A stretch of DNA of 64,000 nucleotides from an uncultured Lachnospiraceae bacterium (lineage in GTDB: Bacteria > Bacillota > Clostridia > Lachnospirales > Lachnospiraceae): contig CAMXQE010000002.1 of assembly GCA_947246015.1 (NCBI GenBank), positions 95,599 to 159,598 on the forward strand, read 5' to 3'. Positions within the stretch are counted from its first letter, which is position 1; every line of letters begins with the position of its first letter. This document shows, piece after piece, positions 1 through 6,696 of the stretch. Position numbers and translations under genes: made by a program. The notes beneath the pieces are model-generated. The model saw only the letters and a program-made list of their open reading frames with translations, was not told where the DNA came from and searched no databases.

Positions 1-671
1 GCAATATTGATATCCCTCTGACTGTTCTCAATTACCTTTGCAGCCTCCGCCACTTTAATGGATTCGGCCCGGTATACACCTGCCTCTACTACCAGTTCGT
101 ATACTTTTGCCACCGTATCCAATGTCTCTTCGTCCATACCGGAAACAATCTTCGTAATCGTCTCCAGGCGGTGCACCTTGTCTCCCGGATTGATTCTTTC
201 CGGAGAATATCCAATTTTAAAATCCACACCGCACTTCAGTCCGGACTCCTTTTCAAGAATCGGCACACAGATTTCTTCGGTCACGCCCGGATACACCGTT
301 GATTCAAATACCACGATAGAACCTTTCGTCAGATTCTGCCCCAGCAGACGGCTGGCGCCTTCTACCGGTGTCAGGTCCGGCGTATGGTCATCGTTCACCG
401 GCGTAGGAACCGCTACGATATGGAATTTTGCCTCCTTCAATCTGGATGCATCCGCCGTGAAATCCACCGTCGTATTTTTAATTATCTCTGCCCCTACCTC
501 GTTCGTAGGGTCTATGCCGGACTGATACAATCCTATCTTCTGCTCATTCAGGTCAAAACCCACTACCTTGATTTTTCTTGCAAAAGCTACCGCAATCGGC
601 ATCCCTACATATCCCAATCCAACCAGGGAAAGTTTTTCCTCCCCGCTGACCAGCTTTTCATACAATCCCAT
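1..671 (-). CDS. UDP-N-acetylhexosamine 6-dehydrogenase, WbpO/TviB family (3' end outside window)
   Basis: Partial: 223 N-terminal codons are in the window. A Rossmann NAD-binding motif (GLGYVGMP) lies at residues 18-25, after a short N-terminal extension. The stretch YSPERINPGDKVH is typical of UDP-GlcNAc/UDP-GalNAc dehydrogenases of the WbpO/TviB type rather than UDP-glucose dehydrogenases. The catalytic cysteine lies in the missing C-terminal half and could not be checked. The family oxidises C6 of UDP-HexNAc to a uronic acid in two NAD-dependent steps in the cytosol. The ATG is preceded by AAGGAGGAAGAA, a strong RBS. It follows the PglF/E/C-like module, so it probably supplies an acidic HexNAcA residue to the same glycan. 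The exact UDP-sugar is inferred. Confidence 0.88.
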   Translation of the reverse strand, partial: MGLYEKLVSGEEKLSLVGLGYVGMPIAVAFARKIKVVGFDLNEQKIGLYQSGIDPTNEVGAEIIKNTTVDFTADASRLKEAKFHIVAVPTPVNDDHTPDLTPVEGASRLLGQNLTKGSIVVFESTVYPGVTEEICVPILEKESGLKCGVDFKIGYSPERINPGDKVHRLETITKIVSGMDEETLDTVAKVYELVVEAGVYRAESIKVAEAAKVIENSQRDINI

Positions 672-734
672 CTGTTTCTTCCTCCTTATTTAAGTTCCGC
701 ATCTGTCCTTTCAGCACCATATCCGGCTGTTTCT

Positions 735-1829
735 TTAAGTTCCGTACGGCTGTAAAATCCTGTCCACTTCCGAAAGATATGCGCCGATGACTCCTTCACG
801 GTCAAATTCCTTCTCCATCTTCTCTCTGGCGGCTTTCCCCATCGCAGCCTGTTCCTCTTTGGAAAGCGCCAGGAACTTTTCCATGGCTCCAATTAAATTG
901 TCTGCGCTGCCAGGGGTGAATCCGAATCCCGTCACACCTTCTTCAAAAGCCTCCCTGCAGCCGCTGATATCCGAAGCAATAACCGGACGCCCCGTTGCCG
1001 CCGCTTCAATCAACGCATTAGACATCCCCTCATGGAAAGAAGCTACCACAATCGCACACGCCCTTGTCAAAAACGGATGCACTTCCGTATGGAATCCCCA
1101 CTGGCTGATAATCCCTTTTTCTTCATACTCGTTCAAAAGATCCTGATAATCCTCGTCACAATATCCTAAAATGGCAAATTCCGCATCTTCCCTGTGCAGC
1201 CGCACCGCTGCTTCCAGAAATTCCAAAATTCCGCGTTCCTTCATAACCCTGCCTACAAACAGGAAAACCGTCTTCCCCTCTCTCGGATATTCTTCAAAAA
1301 CATGCCGGCTCAGATTGACACCGGAACCGTTTACCAGCCGCACGCTCTTCCCACTGATGCGGTATCCTTCGAAAATCTCTTTATTTTCCGTATTCTGAAA
1401 GAAAATACATTCCGCTTTCTTAAGTCCCATCCGGTACATGGTAATAATCATCTTCAGGAACAGTCCCTTCCGGTCAAAAGCCCCTCCCAGCCCGGTTATC
1501 GTCGAGATATAAGGAATCTTAAGGAGTCTGCACGCAAATCCTCCGTAAATATTCGGTTTTATCGTATAGGTAATCACCAAATCCGGTTTTATCTGTTTTA
1601 AGAGCTTCCGGTAAGTGAGAAACAGCTTCCCATCCTCTTTCGGATTCACTCCCCTGCGGTTAATGGGAGTCGTAATGATTTCACAGCCTTCTTCCTCCAG
1701 TTCCTTTACTTTCGTATCATCGGGAAGGCTGATGATTACCCTGTGCCTTTTTAACAATCCTACCAACAGTTCATTGCGGAAGTCATACAGCCCGCCGGAA
1801 GAGTTGGTCAATATAAGTATCTTACCCAT
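735..1829 (-). CDS. Glycosyltransferase family 4, PglA-like
   Basis: A 364-residue GT-B enzyme without signal peptide. The N-terminal strand-loop (ILTNSSGGLYDFRNEL) and the TGLGGAF segment near residue 112 resemble PglA/CapM-type transferases, which add a HexNAc to a lipid-linked first sugar. The donor-side half carries VGRVMKERG (192-200) and the GT4 E-x7-E pair (E267, E275) in EGMSNALIE. Its start is 1 nt from the stop of the upstream ATP-grasp gene, so the two are probably translationally coupled. The PglC-, PglE- and PglF-like neighbours suggest that it adds the second sugar to an undecaprenyl-diphospho amino sugar. The donor is not known from sequence. Confidence 0.87.
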   Translation of the reverse strand: MGKILILTNSSGGLYDFRNELLVGLLKRHRVIISLPDDTKVKELEEEGCEIITTPINRRGVNPKEDGKLFLTYRKLLKQIKPDLVITYTIKPNIYGGFACRLLKIPYISTITGLGGAFDRKGLFLKMIITMYRMGLKKAECIFFQNTENKEIFEGYRISGKSVRLVNGSGVNLSRHVFEEYPREGKTVFLFVGRVMKERGILEFLEAAVRLHREDAEFAILGYCDEDYQDLLNEYEEKGIISQWGFHTEVHPFLTRACAIVVASFHEGMSNALIEAAATGRPVIASDISGCREAFEEGVTGFGFTPGSADNLIGAMEKFLALSKEEQAAMGKAAREKMEKEFDREGVIGAYLSEVDRILQPYGT

Positions 1830-1830
1830 T

Positions 1831-2814
1831 CTATCTGATTATCTCCGTATCATTCATATCCCTGATTGTAATTTCATTATATTTCATCATACAGATACCC
1901 GCCCGGTAACAGCCGATGGAATCCCGGTTGCTTTCCCCTTTCAGATTGCGGATTACCTGTTCCGGCATATTCACGCCGCATTCATACGCATGAGGATAAC
2001 CGCCCCCAAAGCGGGGATTTACTTCCGAAATATAATAGGTGTCCTTTATCTTAAAGATATCCATATCTATCATACCACAAAAACCACATTTTTCCACGAA
2101 TTTTTCAATGATTGCAAACAGCCTCTCGTCCTTGACGGAAACCGACTTATCTGTCTCTCCTGCCCGCATCTTAATTTTTTCTTTCACAAAAACAGAGGTA
2201 CATCTGCCCGTCAGCATATCGATATATACATCTGCCCCATATTCCGTACCGTCCATATACTCCTGTATCATCAAATCATCATACAGGCCGAACAGGACTT
2301 CTATCTCCTCCCTGCTGCATACCTTATTGATATTGATGCTGGCGCTGCCCTTCACCGGCTTCACGAATACCGGATAGGAAATTTCCCCCGCTTCCAATGC
2401 CCGGTAAAACGCTTCCTTCTCCACATAACATTTTGCAGCAGGCAGCTCCATCCCGCACAGCATTTGATACATTTTATACTTGTCAAAACAGGTTTCCACC
2501 AGTTCGTAAGACGAAACAACCGGCGTCGTCCCTATCTCAAGAAACCTTTCTTTCTCCTTCGCCAGTAAACTAAGCTCCGGGTCGATTAAAGAAAAAACGC
2601 CATCTACGCTTTCCTTCCTGCAGATATCCAGAATGATATCCAGATAACCCGGCTCCGATATCCTCGGCACGAGGTAAAATTTATCCGCATCGTACACAGC
2701 CGGCGCAAGATTGGAACAATCCGTAGCAATGACCTTTCCATCTTTTCCGATTTCCCTTTTGAAATACTGTACCACCTTATTCCTTGTTCCCGCACTTAAA
2801 ATCAGAATATTCAT
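1831..2814 (-). CDS. ATP-grasp ligase (CarB/PylC-like) in the PglF/E/C-like module
   Basis: A 327-residue ATP-grasp protein. The start was set at the ATG with GGAGGTTAAA directly upstream, not the in-frame codon 12 nt earlier. It has an N-terminal nucleotide-binding-like pre-ATP-grasp domain (NILILSAGTRNKVV), the ATP-grasp loop KPVKGSASIN (152-161), QEYMDG near 185 and the Mg-ligand segment EVNPRFGGG (264-272). The family forms acyl-phosphates and joins a carboxylate to an amine or thiol. It sits between the PglC-like transferase and the GT4, where an N-acetyltransferase (PglD) would be expected. The inference is that it may acylate the 4-amino group of the PglE product with an amino acid or other carboxylate. 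Substrates are unknown. Confidence 0.82.
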   Translation of the reverse strand: MNILILSAGTRNKVVQYFKREIGKDGKVIATDCSNLAPAVYDADKFYLVPRISEPGYLDIILDICRKESVDGVFSLIDPELSLLAKEKERFLEIGTTPVVSSYELVETCFDKYKMYQMLCGMELPAAKCYVEKEAFYRALEAGEISYPVFVKPVKGSASININKVCSREEIEVLFGLYDDLMIQEYMDGTEYGADVYIDMLTGRCTSVFVKEKIKMRAGETDKSVSVKDERLFAIIEKFVEKCGFCGMIDMDIFKIKDTYYISEVNPRFGGGYPHAYECGVNMPEQVIRNLKGESNRDSIGCYRAGICMMKYNEITIRDMNDTEIIR

Positions 2815-2865
2815 TTTAACCTCCATGCTGCCGCTCTGCTGCAGCCAAAATCCGAATGTAAAGCT

Positions 2866-3510
2866 TTATCGTGCCAGCTTTCCCGTCTCTTCCAGCCGCT
2901 GCTTCCGAATCTGCGCAAAATTCCCCTCTACCGCATTGGTATCCTCCGCCACCTCGTCACTGTGCCCGAATACTGTCTTTACCGTCATCCAAATCACCTT
3001 CACATCCATTGCAAAAGACAGGTTCTTCACATATTCCACATCTTTTTCCAAACGCCTGTCCCAATCAATGAAATTCCTGCCGCTCACCTGAGCCAGCCCT
3101 GTCAGCCCCGGCCTGACCGTATGCCGCAGTTTTTCCTCCTCCGTATAATAAGGCAGATACGACACCAGAAGCGGCCTTGGCCCGATGATACTCATATCCC
3201 CCTTCAGAATATTAAACAATTCCGGCAGTTCATCCAGGCTCGTCGCCCGGAGCATCTTCCCGAATTTCGTCAGCCTCTCACTATCCGGCAGAAGGTTTCC
3301 CCCCGCATCCCTTTTATCCGTCATCGTCCGGAATTTACAAAGCGTAAAAATCTTCTCATCCCGCCCCGGCCGCTCCTGCTTAAACAGCACTGGCGCTCCC
3401 AGCTTCACCCTGACTAATACCGCCAGTACCAGCAGTACGGGACTCAGTACAACAACCGCCATCAACGACAACACAAAATCCAGCCCGCGTTTCACAAACT
3501 TCCGATACAT
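2866..3510 (-). CDS. Initiating phosphoglycosyltransferase, PglC-type bacterial sugar transferase
   Basis: 214 residues, the size of a minimal monotopic phosphoglycosyltransferase. One N-terminal re-entrant hydrophobic helix (about 10-33, with the conserved SP break) is followed by KFRTM, the catalytic Asp-Glu dyad at D93-E94 (SLDELPEL), and GDMSIIGPRP. The dyad falls at the same numbers as in Campylobacter PglC. It transfers a sugar-1-phosphate from a UDP-sugar to undecaprenyl phosphate at the cytosolic membrane face. The start was set at ATG 3510 behind GGGAGA; upstream in-frame codons lie in a repeat leader and are probably not translated. It works with the aminotransferase and dehydratase upstream. 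Confidence 0.92.
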   Translation of the reverse strand: MYRKFVKRGLDFVLSLMAVVVLSPVLLVLAVLVRVKLGAPVLFKQERPGRDEKIFTLCKFRTMTDKRDAGGNLLPDSERLTKFGKMLRATSLDELPELFNILKGDMSIIGPRPLLVSYLPYYTEEEKLRHTVRPGLTGLAQVSGRNFIDWDRRLEKDVEYVKNLSFAMDVKVIWMTVKTVFGHSDEVAEDTNAVEGNFAQIRKQRLEETGKLAR

Positions 3511-3520
3511 GTTCTCTCCC

Positions 3521-3577
3521 ATTCCAGTTCCGTATTCTCCTATAAGACGCGCTTTTGCTCCGCGCACGGAGCTGCGC
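3521..3577 (-). repeat. Leader element: CGGAACTGGAAT copy plus GC-rich stem-loop
   Basis: On the minus strand, CGGAACTGGAAT (3521-3532) lies 10 nt upstream of the PglC-like start. It is preceded by GCAAAAGCGC and a small hairpin with stem GCTCCG/CGGAGC and loop CGCA (3557-3572), flanked by GCGC on both sides. Similar sequence lies before the genes starting at 17716, 45907 and 63876. No T-run follows, so it is not a classical terminator. Confidence 0.5.
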
Positions 3578-3606
3578 ATCTCTTTTCTTTCACAGGATGC
3601 TCTTTC

Positions 3607-4737
3607 CTATGAAAGAAAAAAACTTCGCACAATACGGATAATCCGCTCCATATCCTCTGCCGTATTCTTAATATCGCTTGGCAGACAGAATCCCCTGTTA
3701 AAAATATCCTCCGCCACGCTTCCCTGCTCCTGCACGGTAATAAAATCACAATCACCGAACACCGGCTGCAAATGCATCGGCTTCCAAATCGGCCTGCATT
3801 CAATGTTCTCCTTTTCCAATGCGTCCATCACCATATCCGGCGTTACGCTGCATCCTTCCGCAATCGTCATACAGGACAGCCAGCAGTTTGCATCCCCATC
3901 CGTATTCAACGGGTTCATGCTGATTCCCGGAATATCCGCAAATGCTTCCTTATACTGCGCATAGATTTCTTTCTTCCGCTTTTTATGTTCCTCCAAATGC
4001 AGCAGCTGTCCCCTGCCGATACCTGCTACGATATTGCTCATACGGTAATTGTAACCAATCTGGGAATGCTGGTAATGCCTTGCAGGGTCCCGCGCCTGTG
4101 TAGCAAGAAAACGGGACTTATCAATCAGCTCCTTATCCTCCGACACCAGCATACCTCCGCCGGAAGTAGTGATGATTTTATTCCCGTTAAAAGAAAAAAT
4201 CCCCAGCTTTCCGAACGTCCCTGTATGCTTTCCCTTATAAAAGCTGCCCACTGACTCTGCCGCATCCTCAATCAGCACCGTTCCCCGCCTGTCACAGATT
4301 TCCCTGATTTCATCCAGTTTTGCAGGCGTTCCGTAAAGATGCACTAAAATAACAGCTTTGGCATCTGGGTATTTTTCATAGGCTTTTTCCAGCGCTTCGG
4401 GAGACATATTCCATGTATCCCTTTCCGAATCGATAAATACAGGAACTGCATTTTCATAAACGACCGGATTACAGCTCGCCGAAAAAGTAAGACTAGGTAC
4501 AAATACCACATCTCCCTGCCCGACCCCCAGCAGACGCAGGGCCAGATGGATTGCCGCAGTCCCCGCGCTCAATGCGGATGCATGGGAAATCCCTGCATAC
4601 TGCGCCATCTCCTGCTCAAATGCATTCACATTCGGTCCCAAAGGCGCCACCCAGTTCGTATCAAACGCCTCTTTTACAAATTCCTGTTCTTCTCCATGCA
4701 TCGTAGGAGACGACAGATAAATTCTTTTCTTTTCCAT
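3607..4737 (-). CDS. PLP-dependent sugar 4-aminotransferase, PglE/DegT family
   Basis: 376 residues. It belongs to the DegT/DnrJ/EryC1/StrS family: SAGTAAIHLAL binds the PLP phosphate, EDAAES (157-162) holds the pyridine-N Asp, and the Schiff-base lysine is K187 in SFNGNK. The SFNGNKI context and close coupling to a PglF-type dehydratase point to UDP-N-acetylbacillosamine-type transamination of a UDP-4-keto-6-deoxy-HexNAc, with glutamate as donor. The start was set at ATG 4737 behind GGAGGTGTTAGT. This RBS lies just inside or after the end of the dehydratase gene (stop at 4755), so the two are coupled. Confidence 0.9.
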   Translation of the reverse strand: MEKKRIYLSSPTMHGEEQEFVKEAFDTNWVAPLGPNVNAFEQEMAQYAGISHASALSAGTAAIHLALRLLGVGQGDVVFVPSLTFSASCNPVVYENAVPVFIDSERDTWNMSPEALEKAYEKYPDAKAVILVHLYGTPAKLDEIREICDRRGTVLIEDAAESVGSFYKGKHTGTFGKLGIFSFNGNKIITTSGGGMLVSEDKELIDKSRFLATQARDPARHYQHSQIGYNYRMSNIVAGIGRGQLLHLEEHKKRKKEIYAQYKEAFADIPGISMNPLNTDGDANCWLSCMTIAEGCSVTPDMVMDALEKENIECRPIWKPMHLQPVFGDCDFITVQEQGSVAEDIFNRGFCLPSDIKNTAEDMERIIRIVRSFFLS

Positions 4738-4754
4738 ACTAACACCTCCATATA

Positions 4755-6665
4755 TCATCTTTCGTTATAATGGTAAGTAGGCACAATTTCCTGAATCAAC
4801 GGCCGGATATCCCTGCTCTCATTCTTGGATTCTTCTTTCAGCTTCTTAAGCTGTGCAAAAAAGTGCATCTCGTCTATCTCTATCGGTTTCCCGACATGTA
4901 TCAGCTTATTCGCCGTCTCCTTCAATCCCTCTTCATCCATCAGCAGTTCTTCATAAAGCTTTTCACCGGGTCTTAATCCCGTAAACTCTATCCTGATATC
5001 CTCACCCACACGATACCCGGACAAGCGAATCAGATTTTCCGCCAAATCAAGGATTTTCACCGGTTCCCCCATATCCAGAACAAAAATTTCCCCGCCCTTT
5101 GCATAAGCCCCCGCCTGTAAAACGAGGGAAACAGCCTCCGGTATGGTCATAAAATAACGAATGATGTCCGGATGCGTCACCGTCACCGGCCCGCCTGCCA
5201 TAATCTGTTTGCGGAACAGAGGAATCACGCTGCCGTTGCTGCCCAGCACATTTCCGAAACGCACCGCTACAAATTCCGTGTCATAATGATTATTGAAAGT
5301 CTGTATAATCATCTCACAGATACGTTTGCTGGCTCCCATGATGTTCGTAGGATTCACCGCTTTATCCGTTGAAATCAGGACAAACTTCTTCACTCCGTAA
5401 AAAGCCGCGGCCTGTGCCGTCTTCCATGTACCGAAAACATTGTTCTTCACCGCCTCATTGGGACTGTCCTCCATCAACGGTACATGTTTATGCGCCGCCG
5501 CATGATAAACGATATCCGGATGGTATTTTTCAAAAATCCAGTTCATACGGTTCGTATTGCGGACAGAAGCAATCAAAACCACCAGCTTCAGTTCCGGATA
5601 TTTGGTTTTCAGCTCCTGCTGGATATCATATACATTGTTCTCATAAATATCGATAATGACCAGCTGTCCCGGCCTGTGGCTCGCTATCTGCCGGCAGAGC
5701 TCGCTTCCGATGGAACCGCCTCCGCCCGTCACCACCACCGTCTTATTCTGCACATAACCCAGTATGGAATCCAAATCCACACTGATTGGGTCCCTGCCCA
5801 GCAGGTCTTCCACCTCCACATCCCGTAATTTGCTTACATTCACTTCCCCGTTTACCAATTGATACATCCCCGGAAGGGAACGCAGTTTACAATTGGTTTC
5901 TTTACAGATTTCCAATATTCTGCGCAGTTCCGAACGGGAAATGGCAGGCATCGCCACAATAATCTCGTCGATATCATAAATATCTGCACACTCGATGATT
6001 TTGTCCCGTCCGCCCACTACCTTGATACCCTGTATATAGCTTCCCCATTTTCCCTTGTCATCATCAATAATACACTTTATGACCATCGTACTGAAATTGC
6101 TGTTTACAATTTCTTTCACGATTACATTTCCTGCCTCTCCCGCTCCTATAACCATGACCGAAATACCGTTCTTCTTATTCTGCTGCTTATGTTTCTGACT
6201 GCGGAGAAAACGGTAAGAAAAACGGCTGGCAAATATCATGCTGATAAGTACAAACAGATACAGGAAATAGTAACTCTTCGGCACCGGCTGTCCTGCCGTT
6301 TTAAAAAACTGCAGCCCCACACTGTTTAAAAGTGCAGAAAATACGCAGGACATCACCAGATTCTGCAATTCTGTCTCACCTGCAAACGCCCACAGGCTGT
6401 GATACATGCGGAAAAGATAAAAAATACACAGCGTAAGCAGGATATTAAGCGGAAGGAACCGGTTAATCGGCACAAGAAAGTGCTCCGGAACCTCATCCAG
6501 ACGAAATTCATAACGAATCAGGACCGCTATATAACTCGAAAATATAATGCTGATAATGTCATAGATAATCAGGTATGTCCTGCGGTAAAACAGCTTTACA
6601 TTAAAAGGTTTTTTTTCTTTTTTGTCTTGCTCTTTCTTATCTTGCTCTCTCATTGTCCTTTTCAC
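4755..6665 (-). CDS. Membrane UDP-HexNAc 4,6-dehydratase, PglF/CapD-like
   Basis: 632-636 residues. Four N-terminal membrane helices (about 30-150) are followed by a first Rossmann domain with VIGAGEAGN (173-180) and a second SDR domain with TGGGGSIGSE (313-322). The active-site segment STDKAVNPTNIMGASK (432-447) has Met where classical SDRs have Tyr; this is normal for PglF/WbpM/CapD dehydratases. It converts UDP-GlcNAc to the UDP-4-keto-6-deoxy sugar at the inner membrane face. Two starts are possible: GTG at 6665 or ATG at 6653, the latter with AAAGGACA just upstream. It is the first enzyme of the amino-sugar module that continues to the left edge. Confidence 0.92.
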   Translation of the reverse strand: MKRTMREQDKKEQDKKEKKPFNVKLFYRRTYLIIYDIISIIFSSYIAVLIRYEFRLDEVPEHFLVPINRFLPLNILLTLCIFYLFRMYHSLWAFAGETELQNLVMSCVFSALLNSVGLQFFKTAGQPVPKSYYFLYLFVLISMIFASRFSYRFLRSQKHKQQNKKNGISVMVIGAGEAGNVIVKEIVNSNFSTMVIKCIIDDDKGKWGSYIQGIKVVGGRDKIIECADIYDIDEIIVAMPAISRSELRRILEICKETNCKLRSLPGMYQLVNGEVNVSKLRDVEVEDLLGRDPISVDLDSILGYVQNKTVVVTGGGGSIGSELCRQIASHRPGQLVIIDIYENNVYDIQQELKTKYPELKLVVLIASVRNTNRMNWIFEKYHPDIVYHAAAHKHVPLMEDSPNEAVKNNVFGTWKTAQAAAFYGVKKFVLISTDKAVNPTNIMGASKRICEMIIQTFNNHYDTEFVAVRFGNVLGSNGSVIPLFRKQIMAGGPVTVTHPDIIRYFMTIPEAVSLVLQAGAYAKGGEIFVLDMGEPVKILDLAENLIRLSGYRVGEDIRIEFTGLRPGEKLYEELLMDEEGLKETANKLIHVGKPIEIDEMHFFAQLKKLKEESKNESRDIRPLIQEIVPTYHYNER

Positions 6666-6696
6666 CCATAATCACGCGTGCCGCCGGAACACCGCT

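Noticed and set aside
58..525. Plus-strand open frame over the left-edge dehydrogenase
   Set aside because: It is antisense to a conserved UDP-HexNAc dehydrogenase, without RBS or recognisable protein pattern. The same holds for nearly all long plus-strand frames between 0.1 and 56 kb and over the maltodextrin genes.
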